Positions 43,247 through 53,327 are shown, numbered from the stretch's first letter. The stretch is 64,000 nucleotides of DNA from Chitinophaga sancti (GCF_034424315.1 NZ_CP139972.1:2542001-2606000), one strand, 5' to 3'. Program-made: numbers and translations. Notes: generated from the sequence alone by a model not told the origin.

Positions 43247-45181
43247 TTACCTTACAGGCAACCACACACTCATATCACTCTTTCCCCTGTTTGCCCAGGC
43301 AAAATAAGGAATCAACTTTATCGTAACTGGTCTGGCGCTACTATTTAGCTCCTGGTATAATGTATGCTGCCATTGCTGGTGTTGTCGTAGTTGAGCAATG
43401 CCCTGCAGGGCCATAATCAGGGTATTCGAAATCTTCATCTCCTTTGGCTGCCAGATGGTTTTAGCAGCTACAATGATATCATTAATGGATTGCCCCGGCG
43501 CCAGGTCTGCTGATTCCAGGCAATACACCAGTGGCCCTTTTTTCAATGCCACCTGGTTCCTGTTCTCTTCTACCAATGGATTAGCAGTCATCAGGGTCGC
43601 AGGCATATCAAGTACAAGGCTGATCCTGTCTCCTGCTTTCCATTTTCGGTTGATATGCAGATAAGTACCCGAAGCAATTTCCAGGTTCAATAAACTGCCA
43701 TTGATACTCAGCTGCGCTTTTTTACACCAGCCGGGAATGCGGAGATGAATACCGTATTTACCTGCAGGCGCTTTTTCTATTGAGATATTGATACGGCCAT
43801 CCCAGGGGTAATCCGTACTTTGCGTAAGGCGGATCTCTTTCAGATCCAATGTATTGCCGCCATAGAGATTTACATACACACCATCGTCGCCCGTGCTGTA
43901 TACATAACTGCTGACTTCCGCCATTGTGCGTACTACATTTGGCGGACAACAATTAGATAATGCAATATAGGGCTGCCTGCCACCTGCCCAGCGGAAAGTG
44001 TAGGGGTTATCAGCAGCAGCAGCCAGCGGGTTGGTATAAAAAAAACTGCTGCCATCGAGACTGACACCACTCAGGATACTATTGTATAAAGTTAGCTCCA
44101 TAATGTCTGCATACTTTGGGTCGCCTGTAAGTTCCAGCATGCGATAGTTCCAGAGCATATTCCCAATATTCGCACAGGTCTCATTGTGTGCAGAAAGATT
44201 TGGTAACTGGTAGTTGCGGCCATAAGCCTGGTGAATCTTTTGAACGGTATCCGGGTTATAAGAAATCCCATCTACCGATACCCCGTCATAGAGCGCACCA
44301 CAGCCCCCGGTAATGTACATTTTACGACCAGTAACATCTACCCACATTCTATCCAGCGTGTTGAGCAAAGTACTATCACCGGTTTCTGCATATAGATCTG
44401 CAGCACCTGCAAACAGGTAATTAGCTCTTACCGCATGCCCCACTACCCGCTGCATATCGCGGAAAGCCGCCCTGTCTGAGTTATCGTCAGTGCCGGCTGT
44501 CTTACCTCTTAAATCAATCAGTCTTTCCGCCAGCTGAAGGTATTTTTTATTGCCGGTAGTTCTATACAAATCAATGAGGCCCATGTAGTGAGAAGGGCAC
44601 ACGGCAGGGGTGCTAGTAGTCGCTGCTGCCGCCAGGAAACCGGCCGCTTTCTCCGCCACTGCTATGAGCGATCGCTTGCCCGTAGCCCGGTAATGCACAC
44701 AGGCTGCCGTCATAAGATGACCGAAATTGTAAGATTCAAAACTGAGTTTATCGTCGAACTTACCCTTGCCTTCAATGATGGCTTTGGTGTAGATATAACC
44801 ATCCGGGCGCTGCGCCTTTGCAATGACGGCAATAGCGGTATCCATCATTTTATCTAACAGCGGATCTTTCGTACTGGCGTATAATGCAGCCACCGCCTCA
44901 AGGGTTTTGTAAAAGTCGCCATCGTGAAAAGAAGGACCAACAAAATGCCCCGTATCCAGGCCGGCAGCGATTTCAAAATTCTTATAAGAATGACAAAGCT
45001 GAGGATCGTGGTAAGTCGCCCAGAGCTGAGGTACCATGGTATTTTTACAGACGGCAAAACGATCGGCCCAGAAACCGGAAGTCCATTGTACATGACCAAT
45101 ATCTACACGCGCCAGTTTTGCATGAGGGCTTTGCGCACTTGCCGTAATACTACAGAGCAGAAGAATAATTAAATACCGCAT
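43247..45181 (-). CDS. GH127 beta-L-arabinofuranosidase-type glycosidase
   Basis: 644 residues with a signal peptide (SITASAQ). (alpha/alpha)6 barrel of the GH127 (former DUF1680) family: TSGFWADRF, FHDGDFYKTLEA, KAQRPDGYI, HNETCANIGNMLWN at about 330 and SNCCPPNVVRTMAE at about 411. In the characterised family member HypBA1, one Glu and three Cys at just these positions bind zinc and supply the cysteine nucleophile; all four are kept here. Family members act on beta-L-Araf or, in pectin systems, on other rare sugars. Start overlaps the GH78 stop in TAATG, so the pair is coupled. Confidence 0.93.
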   Translation of the reverse strand: MRYLIILLLCSITASAQSPHAKLARVDIGHVQWTSGFWADRFAVCKNTMVPQLWATYHDPQLCHSYKNFEIAAGLDTGHFVGPSFHDGDFYKTLEAVAALYASTKDPLLDKMMDTAIAVIAKAQRPDGYIYTKAIIEGKGKFDDKLSFESYNFGHLMTAACVHYRATGKRSLIAVAEKAAGFLAAAATTSTPAVCPSHYMGLIDLYRTTGNKKYLQLAERLIDLRGKTAGTDDNSDRAAFRDMQRVVGHAVRANYLFAGAADLYAETGDSTLLNTLDRMWVDVTGRKMYITGGCGALYDGVSVDGISYNPDTVQKIHQAYGRNYQLPNLSAHNETCANIGNMLWNYRMLELTGDPKYADIMELTLYNSILSGVSLDGSSFFYTNPLAAAADNPYTFRWAGGRQPYIALSNCCPPNVVRTMAEVSSYVYSTGDDGVYVNLYGGNTLDLKEIRLTQSTDYPWDGRINISIEKAPAGKYGIHLRIPGWCKKAQLSINGSLLNLEIASGTYLHINRKWKAGDRISLVLDMPATLMTANPLVEENRNQVALKKGPLVYCLESADLAPGQSINDIIVAAKTIWQPKEMKISNTLIMALQGIAQLRQHQQWQHTLYQELNSSARPVTIKLIPYFAWANRGKSDMSVWLPVR

Positions 45182-47322
45182 TACTTTACAGATTGATAGT
45201 TGATCACGTAGGTGGTATTGGGCTCCATTGTCATCTCATACCACTTGTCTTTTGTCTGTTGGATGTTAGCCGTTTTACATACTGGTTTGATACTGCTGCT
45301 GAAACGAAGTGTTCCCTTACCACCCGCCGTGCTGATCTTCATTTCTTTCTGGCCTATGTGGACACTGATGTTTCCATCCGGCGTAGGCACGGTGCCTTCC
45401 ATCCACTGTAGTCCGCCTAATGCGGGTTCTACTGCATAAGTAGCATAACCAGGTGCTGTTGGTTTTACACCCAGGTAATACTTGCCCAGCAAATAGATAG
45501 GGCTGGCTCCCCAGGCATGGCAAAGACTTTTGCCAAATTCACGGCCATACATCGCATAATGTGCAGCGCCACTTTTATGTGGATCAAATTCTTCCCAGAA
45601 TGTTGTGGCGCCGAGTTGTAACATACCTCCCCAATAGTTTTTCATTTCTTTTAAAACATAGGATTGTTCATGCAGGGCGCACAAAGCTTCCAGTTCATAA
45701 AAGCGCATGTAGGGAGTAGTAATATGCTGGATGCTATCATTTAACAAAACGGAATGCCTGACTGTTTCTTTCTGCGCTGCGTTGAAATAATCAAAGAAGA
45801 TGGCGAACATGTTTGCATAGCGGGTTACATGGTCATTGATGGTACTGTGTACCAATGCCTGTTTCTGCTCATTCCAGTAAATGCGAAACAATTGCTCTTT
45901 TATAGCAGCCGCTAAGAGTTTGTACTTTTCTGCATCTTGCTGGTTCCCGGCAATATCCGCACAGAGGCTCATCGTTTCCAGGCTGCGACAGAACAATAAC
46001 TGCTCAAAACTCAAGGGGCCTTTCTTACTCAGTCCATCTGCCCAGTCAATAAATACCCAGTCACCTACCTGTCCTTCCATTAAACCATCTTTGTTTCTCC
46101 TGCTTAAACAATAATCCATTAATGGCTGCATGCGGGAGTAGATCTCTTTGATGAAACTGCGATCACCCGTATACATGTAATAATCATACACACCCAGGAA
46201 CCAGTAGAAAGTATAATCCATGATGGTATTGATATGACTCGTTACCGGATCCTTTCCTCTCAGGGCATACATAGTTCTGAGCACGGTTCCCTTATCAAAG
46301 AACAGGTAATAGTTCATCAGGTAACTCTGGTAAGCATCCCCGCTCCACACCCAGCGGTCTCTTTTAATTCCATCTATGAAAAACTCTCTTGTGTTGAGAT
46401 GAAAGGTATATTTTGCAACCTCATAGATCCGGTTAATTTCATCATCAGAACATTTGAAACTACCGGGTTCATTCACATTCGCATACTCATACAGCATAGA
46501 TACATCGTCTACCTGAATACCGGGAGATGTAACCATGCGAACATACCGGAATGCTTTTGATGCCGGTAGTGTACTATCCTGGTTGACATCCTTCTCGAAC
46601 GAGAGCCAGTCAACATTAACAGCGCCTTTATCACTCATGGCTTCTTCTTTACTCTCGCCATAGTATAATGTAATTTTCCCTTTTCCTTTGATGCCCTTTA
46701 GGTGTATATAACCAAAGGTTTCTTTACCGAAATCAACTAAGCCGTTTTCATTTTTCACAGCGGCCATTACCTGGGTAGGCAGGGTAAAAGCAGAAGGTAG
46801 TATTGCAGGATCATTAAAATTCCAACAACCTGCATGCAGCCATTTGGTAGCGGTGATATCAGAGGTCTTGCCTGTTTCATCAATCCATTCCTTGTCTTCA
46901 TAGGTGCTTAGCCAGCTACTATCAGAAACAATAGTAGCTCCCTTTACATAGATAGCAGGCACTGTCCCCTGGCTAAATACCTTTACATTGATACGATGCC
47001 GGCCGGCAGGAACAGTGATCACAGCCGGCGTGCCCTCAAATGGCTGTCCATCCAGTTTTACGTTGTAAGTACCTTCCGCATAAATATGTACTTCTTCTGC
47101 CTGGGAAAGCACTACGTCTTTATGAAAATCCATCAAAGGATAATGACTATCCATCTTCCAGAATATGGGGAAGAAACTGCCTCTGTCAGTACGCCTGTTC
47201 TGCATGCGGTTACTTAACCAGATTTCATAATCACCCGGGTACCAGATCCAGGTTGCCTGGGCCAGCGCAGTACCGGCAAGGAAACATAAACAACAGAGCA
47301 AAAAGATTTGTTTCATAATCAA
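45181..47322 (-). CDS. GH78-like alpha-L-rhamnosidase
   Basis: 713 residues with a signal peptide (LAGTALAQ). N-terminal beta-sandwich domains (about 25-290) resemble the GH78 accessory modules (DFGKETFGYIHLKGIKGKG, VRMVTSPG); an (alpha/alpha)6 barrel follows with FFIDGIKRDRWVWSGDAYQS at about 315-330, whose Asp/Arg-Asp-Arg and Trp-Gly-Asp-type residues are the GH78 active-site pattern, and GATTFWEEFDP at about 545-555 with the second acid. C-terminal beta domain with GPYLLGKYYLGVKPTAPGY-like segment. Second gene from the end of the enzyme block; a TCGGTTTGTATAT motif precedes it. Confidence 0.9.
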   Translation of the reverse strand: MIMKQIFLLCCLCFLAGTALAQATWIWYPGDYEIWLSNRMQNRRTDRGSFFPIFWKMDSHYPLMDFHKDVVLSQAEEVHIYAEGTYNVKLDGQPFEGTPAVITVPAGRHRINVKVFSQGTVPAIYVKGATIVSDSSWLSTYEDKEWIDETGKTSDITATKWLHAGCWNFNDPAILPSAFTLPTQVMAAVKNENGLVDFGKETFGYIHLKGIKGKGKITLYYGESKEEAMSDKGAVNVDWLSFEKDVNQDSTLPASKAFRYVRMVTSPGIQVDDVSMLYEYANVNEPGSFKCSDDEINRIYEVAKYTFHLNTREFFIDGIKRDRWVWSGDAYQSYLMNYYLFFDKGTVLRTMYALRGKDPVTSHINTIMDYTFYWFLGVYDYYMYTGDRSFIKEIYSRMQPLMDYCLSRRNKDGLMEGQVGDWVFIDWADGLSKKGPLSFEQLLFCRSLETMSLCADIAGNQQDAEKYKLLAAAIKEQLFRIYWNEQKQALVHSTINDHVTRYANMFAIFFDYFNAAQKETVRHSVLLNDSIQHITTPYMRFYELEALCALHEQSYVLKEMKNYWGGMLQLGATTFWEEFDPHKSGAAHYAMYGREFGKSLCHAWGASPIYLLGKYYLGVKPTAPGYATYAVEPALGGLQWMEGTVPTPDGNISVHIGQKEMKISTAGGKGTLRFSSSIKPVCKTANIQQTKDKWYEMTMEPNTTYVINYQSVK

Positions 47323-47335
47323 TGGCCATTAAAAG

Positions 47336-47348
47336 ATATACAAACCGA
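47336..47348 (-). promoter_or_regulatory. 13-bp motif upstream of GH78, shared with GH51
   Basis: Minus strand TCGGTTTGTATAT, 14 bp from the GH78 start. Exactly the same 13-mer precedes GH51 at 55244-55256. TCGGTTTG is one base off a TAnnTTTG -7 box; it may be a promoter for this PUL. Confidence 0.5.
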
Positions 47349-47381
47349 GCGTTCAGCTCCTAAACTTAGTATTCCTGTAGA

Positions 47382-49208
47382 TTAGTGGTTAATAGGCTGT
47401 TCAGTATGGATGGGTGCGCGATCAGCGATCAAGTAGTGATAAGCAGGTTCCAGTCCAGCATGCTGCTTGATGCTATCGCTTACCTGCGGACCATTATTCT
47501 CCCAGGTGTTGCCCGGGCCATTTGCATTTTGCAAAATCTTATCAGCAGGTAGCCAGTTGTCTTTTACAGTGATATAGGCAGTGCCTTCATCCGCATACAT
47601 ATAAAACCAGTGTTTGGGTATATGCGCATAAGGTGCCTTGTAAATACTGTCTACGACATTGGCAGTTATAAGCGTACCCGGTTGGGCAGATAAGGTATAG
47701 ATACCTGCTACATCGTAGAGATGGCGTGCATAATGATGTACACTGTTGCCAATGATCCTGTTATTGCTCATGGCATTGACAGTCGGCGTCCATCCCCAGC
47801 CTACAGCGATGCCGGTATAGGATACCTCGTTCACTTCGTTGTGCAGGATGCTTACCTCCTTTACAAAACCGGCACTGATGCCCAGCGTACCCCAGTCTTC
47901 GTTGGTTACATCTGTAATGAGGTTATTGCTGACCAGGATCTGGCTGCATACAGGTTTTTGATATGGCAGGTGTGCTTCCATCCATTCATCAGAGAAGGTA
48001 CCCAGTTGAATACCCGTGCCCCCAATGTCTTTAAAGAGACTCCCGATGATCGTGTCGTGGTGACATCCTTCTACCAGATCCAGCCCGGTAGCTGCCATAT
48101 GCTCAAAACGGCAATGATCGAAACGTACATGATCTGTATGCCGCAACTGTACTGCTGCTGGTTGCCGGCCTATCCATGCCTGGTTTTCCAGGCCTTTTTT
48201 ATCAGGCGTACCGGGTGTTTCCAGTTTGTACGCATCCAGCAGATACATGCCCGCCTGTAATGGTACATGCCCTTTTTGAGAAGGACGTAACCAGGTAGTA
48301 TGTTGAAAGCTGATACCTTTAAAAGAAACATAACTGGTGCCTACCATGTTCACCAGTGTTTCCAGTACAGGTACTGCTGCTGACTTTTCATTATTGCGGG
48401 GCCAGTAATACAGCTGCTTTGTTTTTTTATCGAAGAACCATTCTCCCGGCTCATCTAACAATGACAAGGCATTTGTGAGCCAGTAAGCGGAGTTACCAAA
48501 CTCCTTTGATTCCCAGGGTGCCGGCCATGGGTGCGAAGATTGTATTTTACTTTCAGGCTGGTAAAAGAATAATTGCGTACTATCTCCTGCTACCTGCATA
48601 GATTTAATGCGCAATACTGCAATCGCCCACCATTGATGAATGAACATTTCAAGACCATCTGTTGCTTTTACAACAGGTGTAGGAATCCAGCAGGACTCCG
48701 TTTTATAATCCCAGCGAAGTATCCGGTGCATGGAATCACCTTTGGTATCTTTTGCACGAACAGCCCTTTCACCATCTACCCAGAGTTCCCTGAAATCATC
48801 GACAACAAAGGGAATACCGGCTACCCGGATCTTTCCTTTGAAAGGTTTCCATTCCTCTATTTTAATTGCACCACTCAACACAGGCCGTTCATCCGGAGCA
48901 GCCTCAATAATCGTTGGACTATCAGGCGTACCCGCATCTTCAGGCCGGATGAATATCGGTTCATAAAGGTAATAAGTGCCTCCTTTCAGAATGATATGAA
49001 TGCCCTGCTGAAGAGCAGGATCATGCAACCGCCGCCATTCTCTGGCCTGTTGCAGCGCTGCCTGTAGCGTGGCCTTGGGTTGTGCAGCCGTACCATTGTT
49101 GTGGTCATCGCCATTGGGTGATACATAAATATTACCGGCATGCAGGCTGTGCATGACAGCACACAAAGTGGTGGTCAGTAATAAGCATCTTAACGTGGGG
49201 CATTCCAT
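47382..49208 (-). CDS. Secreted right-handed beta-helix protein, GH141-like
   Basis: 608 residues with a signal peptide (LHAG). N-terminal NIYVSPNGDDHNNGT and ATLQAALQQAR followed by IILKGGTYYLYEPI are the typical opening of beta-helix carbohydrate-active proteins. Repeated turns (VRFDHCRFEHMAATGLDLVEG, VSNNLITDVTNEDWGTLGISAG, LHNEVNEVSYTGIAVGWG) run from about 330 to 540. GH141 enzymes (fucosidase or xylanase) and some lyases share this build; the exact family cannot be fixed without a search. Overlaps the esterase gene by 19 bp. Confidence 0.82.
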   Translation of the reverse strand: MECPTLRCLLLTTTLCAVMHSLHAGNIYVSPNGDDHNNGTAAQPKATLQAALQQAREWRRLHDPALQQGIHIILKGGTYYLYEPIFIRPEDAGTPDSPTIIEAAPDERPVLSGAIKIEEWKPFKGKIRVAGIPFVVDDFRELWVDGERAVRAKDTKGDSMHRILRWDYKTESCWIPTPVVKATDGLEMFIHQWWAIAVLRIKSMQVAGDSTQLFFYQPESKIQSSHPWPAPWESKEFGNSAYWLTNALSLLDEPGEWFFDKKTKQLYYWPRNNEKSAAVPVLETLVNMVGTSYVSFKGISFQHTTWLRPSQKGHVPLQAGMYLLDAYKLETPGTPDKKGLENQAWIGRQPAAVQLRHTDHVRFDHCRFEHMAATGLDLVEGCHHDTIIGSLFKDIGGTGIQLGTFSDEWMEAHLPYQKPVCSQILVSNNLITDVTNEDWGTLGISAGFVKEVSILHNEVNEVSYTGIAVGWGWTPTVNAMSNNRIIGNSVHHYARHLYDVAGIYTLSAQPGTLITANVVDSIYKAPYAHIPKHWFYMYADEGTAYITVKDNWLPADKILQNANGPGNTWENNGPQVSDSIKQHAGLEPAYHYLIADRAPIHTEQPINH

Positions 49209-50548
49209 AGTTTTTCCAGTTGTGCAAATCCGTGAATAGCATGCGCAGGTAATTTTTCTCCCTTGTCTCCAAACACATACATCGCGGCGGGTTGTTCAAT
49301 CGTTATTTTGGTTTCATCTGCAGCGTTGATATTTAAACTGAGATACTTCGCCATGAAATTATACACAGCCTTCCGCTTGTTAATACCGAAATCATGGCCT
49401 TCCGCAGGCAGGTGTACATTGGATACTTTGCCGGTCTGCCCGTAGTAGCTATAGATCTTTTGCAGGTAAGGCAAATCGTGTTCCGGCATTTTATCAGTCC
49501 AGTCTCCCCCATCACTCACGAGTAACTGTGGCCTGGGTGCCGCCATGGCAGCAATTTCCACATTATCGGTCCGGTTTCCGCATCCATGAATGGGCATCCC
49601 GCTTTCACAAGGACAACCACCATAGAAATAAGAACTGATGGCTACCACCGGTGCGCTTACTTTGATACGGTCATCGATGGCTGTCATCAACACGGTATGA
49701 CTGCCGGCACCGGAACCACCTGTGATGCCTACCCTGCTGGTATCTGCATTCCGAAGTGATAATAAATAATCAAGTATCCTGATCGTGCCCAGCGCCTGTA
49801 TACTCATTGCCAAACTACGGCGATGGTCTGCTTCTTCAAACTGTAATTGCGATTCTCCCCAGGCAAAGAGATCATAACTGAATGCCATAGCACCCATACG
49901 TGCCAGGGTAGCACAGCGGTACTGGCAATCGGGCCTGTAACGCTGATCTTTCCAGTGCCCGTCAGGATTGAGAATTACGGGAATCCTCCCCTTACTTTTT
50001 GCTGGTGTGTACAAGGAGCCGTTAATATATACACCCGGCAATATTTCTATTGCAATGTTGCGAACAGTGTAGCCATCGAATTTTCTTTCTGCAGTCATCA
50101 CAGGTGCAGACGCAGGTTTTGCTGGCAAGGGAGATAATTGCAATGCCTGCATTATACAGGGCTTCAATGCTGCCTTCCGCGCTTCCCATTCCTGTTCATT
50201 ATGATATTGTGCTGCAATCCGGTCCAGTTCTGCCCAGCCATCAGCTACCGGCCAGCGGTAGTATTCAAAAGTGGTAAGCCGGTACTGCCTGTCTTTTTCT
50301 TTTCTTACTTTCAGATCGAGCGGCGCTAATACCCGCTCCAGCGTAGCCTCTGCATCAGGCCGATAACGCCAGTCTGCATAAGTCACATATTTACCTGCAA
50401 CTTCCTGTGCAGTATACCTGATTTTGATACCAAAACGATTTTGAATATCTACCAGTACATCCTGTAATGGTTTTTTATATCCGCTGTCAGAGCTTTGCTG
50501 TGCATAGGCACATTGCACCAGCAACAGGCAGAATAGCAATCTTATCAT
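49190..50548 (-). CDS. Secreted alpha/beta hydrolase (esterase) with STN-like N-domain
   Basis: 452 residues, signal peptide ending YAQQ. Residues about 25-92 read as an STN-like domain (LQDVLVDIQNRFGIKIRYT, APLDLKVRKEKDRQYRL), the module that normally begins SusC or FecA transducers. Residues about 150-410 form an alpha/beta hydrolase: PVILNPDGHWKDQRY, nucleophile elbow ITGGSGAGSHTVL (Ser at about 280), APRPQLLVSDGGDWTD with the likely acid and LPAEGHDFGINKRK with the catalytic His. Probably an acetyl or methyl esterase that deblocks the glycan for the neighbouring glycosidases. A well-formed promoter lies at 50600-50630. Confidence 0.85.
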   Translation of the reverse strand: MIRLLFCLLLVQCAYAQQSSDSGYKKPLQDVLVDIQNRFGIKIRYTAQEVAGKYVTYADWRYRPDAEATLERVLAPLDLKVRKEKDRQYRLTTFEYYRWPVADGWAELDRIAAQYHNEQEWEARKAALKPCIMQALQLSPLPAKPASAPVMTAERKFDGYTVRNIAIEILPGVYINGSLYTPAKSKGRIPVILNPDGHWKDQRYRPDCQYRCATLARMGAMAFSYDLFAWGESQLQFEEADHRRSLAMSIQALGTIRILDYLLSLRNADTSRVGITGGSGAGSHTVLMTAIDDRIKVSAPVVAISSYFYGGCPCESGMPIHGCGNRTDNVEIAAMAAPRPQLLVSDGGDWTDKMPEHDLPYLQKIYSYYGQTGKVSNVHLPAEGHDFGINKRKAVYNFMAKYLSLNINAADETKITIEQPAAMYVFGDKGEKLPAHAIHGFAQLEKLWNAPR

Positions 50549-50599
50549 GGGAAAACATTAATAACGTGGTCACAACGGTGGAATTAAGTGTCAATCAAA

Positions 50600-50630
50600 C
50601 AAATATATTTTATTTGCCGGAGAAATCAAA
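50600..50630 (-). promoter_or_regulatory. Bacteroidota promoter inside the 3' end of the GH2 gene
   Basis: Minus strand: TTTG (50627-50630), 19 bp, TATATTTG (50600-50607), perfect fit to the TTTG-N19-TAnnTTTG consensus. It lies 52 bp ahead of the esterase start and overlaps the last codons of GH2, so the esterase and the genes after it can be expressed without the GH51-GH2 transcript. Confidence 0.6.
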
Positions 50631-53222
50631 ATACAGGGTCAGCTGCAATGCTCGCGCCGGATCTTTTTCATAGTCGTAAAAGATATTCTTCATGCCCATC
50701 GGCCCTGTGGTTTCATTTCGCTGGGTCTTGGTACCAATAGCACTGATGCCCTGCATAAAAGAGATATCGCCATTGGGGAAAATAGGTTCATAGTTATGCC
50801 ACTGATCGGTTTTCCAGGCTGGGGTGAACAGCCGCAGAAAAACGTCTTCTGTAGTGGTGTATACGGTGAAAGGTTTAGTACGGGTTATGAATTTACACCA
50901 GTACATTTGAGAGTAGTAACCTTTGAATTCCGGGTAGTTCCAGCTCTCCCCTGTTTCAGTATCATTATAGTCTTTGTGCCAGGTGCCGAAACGCCCCCCT
51001 TTTAAACGGTTTTTCCAGACCCTGTAAGGGCCGTTCCCTTTATAATCGACTCCGAGTAGCGCTTGTTCAGGAAAAGAGAAATTCAGGCCTGTAAATGAGG
51101 TAAAATAAGCGCCGGGGAAATAGGAGACATGTAACTTTACGATACCGGATGGAAAAATGGTCCATTCCAGGGTATTGTAATGCTCCTGCCTGTCAAATTT
51201 ACTGCTGATCACCAGCCTGTTCCCCTCGTAAGCATAGCTGAACCCAGAGAAATTGTTTGCTCCTTCCTGCAATACAGGGCCATGGAACAGCGGTGCTCCT
51301 TCCAGCAGGCCGGTGGTTTTATTAAATGCCAGCTGCACACCGTTTGCAGCTACAACCCATAGAGAGTCTTCTTCTTTGATAAGAGGCTTTATATTCCCCG
51401 TGGTATCCAACCCTGCTACATCCGGTTTATCGAGCGGAAAGCTCCAGGTAAATAATTCCCGGTTATATGGATCCTTCGCTGTGATATATAATATTCCCTC
51501 AGCAGGCAATTTAAACGGAAGTTCGCCATTTTGCCCCGGAGCAATATGTGGTGCCGGAATCTGTCCGCTATCCGCTCCTATTTTATAACTGAAACTACAT
51601 TGATCCGTATTGGTGAAATGATACCTGTTTTCAATATGCATCGTTTTATCCAATTGAATCGGGCTCCATACCTCTTTGATTGTATAAAAACTTCCCTCCT
51701 TTTCATGATGTGGCCCTACAATCCCATCAGCCCCTCTAAAATGGTCAGTATCGATCGAATCATGCAGATCATGCCTCACCACCCCTTCATCTGCAAAATC
51801 CCAGAGAAAGCCTCCCGCACTCAGCGGATTATGCCACATCTTTTCCCAGTAGTCTTCCAGCCCCGCACCATGCCCCCCATCAAATTGCCCATGCAGGAAT
51901 TCAGTAGGCATCACGATCTCCCTCCCATTTTCATAATTACCGATACCATAGTTGTATTCCCTGTAATGCTGTGTTTCGATACCGCTGAATAATAACCAGG
52001 GATGCAATACAGGTCGCCGTTGCGGATCCTGCTCAGGAAAAAGATGATCCAGGTCTGAATTATGACCACCTTCATTCCCATTCGCCCAAAAGATAATGCT
52101 GGGATGGTTCACATCGTGGCTGATCATTTCCTTCACGAGTTTTGTACCTGTCGGCGTATCGTAATGCCCGTGCCAGCCGGCCAGTTCATCTATCACATAC
52201 ATACCGAGTGAGTCACACACCTCCAGGAAATGTGCATCCGGCGGATAATGAGACATACGCACCGCATTCATGTTCATTTCCTTCATGAGTAATACATCTT
52301 CAATGCTGACCTCCCTGGTAGTCGTTCTGCCGGTTTCGGGCGTAAAAGAATGCCTGTTCACACCTTTGAATTTCACCTTCACACCGTTTACATACACTCC
52401 ATCCCTGGGCCGCACTGCTACTGTACGAAAACCAAACTTTTGTCTTACTACATGAACGGTCTTCCCATTTGAATGCAAACTGAACTCAGCTGTATATAAA
52501 CGGGGAAATTCTGCGGACCAGGTTTGGATCTCTTTATACATAGTATCCAGCTTATTTACCGGCCCGCCTATTTTGTTCCCGCGATCATCGTACAATTGCA
52601 TACTTACCTTGGCGGGCGCCTCCACCTGCGCCATGAAATGGCCATCTGCTGTTGCATTGATTACAACCTGTTCAATGTGTTGCGGTGGCAATGCTTCGAG
52701 GTACACAGGTCTGAAGATGCCGCCAAAGATCCAGAAATCGCCCTGGCGCTCCGCAGCATTGACAGATTGATTCGCACTCTGCTTGTCAACCTTTACTTCC
52801 AGCAGGTTCTTACCGCTCTTTAATAAATGCGTGATATCATATTTAAAAGCATAAAAAGCGCCCTGATGCATAGCACCTGCCCTTTTGCCGTTTATGCTCA
52901 CGGAAGCATCCGTCATCACCCCCTCGAAAACAATGTTGATCTGTTTGCCTTTCCAGTTTGCAGGTACCTGGAAAGCATACTTATAGAGGCCGCTTTCTTT
53001 TCCACGGATGCTGTCCTTCGCAAAACCATAATCATATTTCCCGAAGCCCTGTAGCTCCCAGCAACCTGGTACAGCGATAGTGGTCCATTTGCCCGATTGC
53101 ATGCCGGCAGTACAATAAAATTCCCAATTGGTACAGGATAAATATTGAATGTCGGTTTCCTGGGCATGCAGGCCAAATATGCCTGTCAACATCATACAGA
53201 GGGTCAGAATGGTTTGTTTCAT
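50610..53222 (-). CDS. GH2 beta-galactosidase-like enzyme
   Basis: 870 residues from ATG 53220-53222; the frame is open upstream to 53321, but the signal peptide (MKQTILTLCMMLTGIFGLHAQ-type) starts here. Domains: jelly-roll sugar-binding (about 30-190, VPGCWELQGFGKYDYGF), Ig-like (about 195-285), TIM barrel (about 290-590) with GVNRHSFTPETGRT, acid/base Glu in WANGNEGGHNSD (about 382) and candidate nucleophile Glu in PTEFLHGQFDGG (about 441), then a large C-terminal galactosidase-type domain. The catalytic motif ends in FLHG rather than the usual E-x-H-A-M-G-N, so specificity may differ from lactose-type enzymes. Confidence 0.9.
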   Translation of the reverse strand: MKQTILTLCMMLTGIFGLHAQETDIQYLSCTNWEFYCTAGMQSGKWTTIAVPGCWELQGFGKYDYGFAKDSIRGKESGLYKYAFQVPANWKGKQINIVFEGVMTDASVSINGKRAGAMHQGAFYAFKYDITHLLKSGKNLLEVKVDKQSANQSVNAAERQGDFWIFGGIFRPVYLEALPPQHIEQVVINATADGHFMAQVEAPAKVSMQLYDDRGNKIGGPVNKLDTMYKEIQTWSAEFPRLYTAEFSLHSNGKTVHVVRQKFGFRTVAVRPRDGVYVNGVKVKFKGVNRHSFTPETGRTTTREVSIEDVLLMKEMNMNAVRMSHYPPDAHFLEVCDSLGMYVIDELAGWHGHYDTPTGTKLVKEMISHDVNHPSIIFWANGNEGGHNSDLDHLFPEQDPQRRPVLHPWLLFSGIETQHYREYNYGIGNYENGREIVMPTEFLHGQFDGGHGAGLEDYWEKMWHNPLSAGGFLWDFADEGVVRHDLHDSIDTDHFRGADGIVGPHHEKEGSFYTIKEVWSPIQLDKTMHIENRYHFTNTDQCSFSYKIGADSGQIPAPHIAPGQNGELPFKLPAEGILYITAKDPYNRELFTWSFPLDKPDVAGLDTTGNIKPLIKEEDSLWVVAANGVQLAFNKTTGLLEGAPLFHGPVLQEGANNFSGFSYAYEGNRLVISSKFDRQEHYNTLEWTIFPSGIVKLHVSYFPGAYFTSFTGLNFSFPEQALLGVDYKGNGPYRVWKNRLKGGRFGTWHKDYNDTETGESWNYPEFKGYYSQMYWCKFITRTKPFTVYTTTEDVFLRLFTPAWKTDQWHNYEPIFPNGDISFMQGISAIGTKTQRNETTGPMGMKNIFYDYEKDPARALQLTLYFDFSGK

Positions 53223-53327
53223 AGTTAAATGCGTGGAACGTGGTATAGTGTAAGATAGACATTTAAAATGAATAATATGAACTACTGCCACGGAAGCGCT
53301 CCCCATGAATGTTATCGCCAATCCGGT

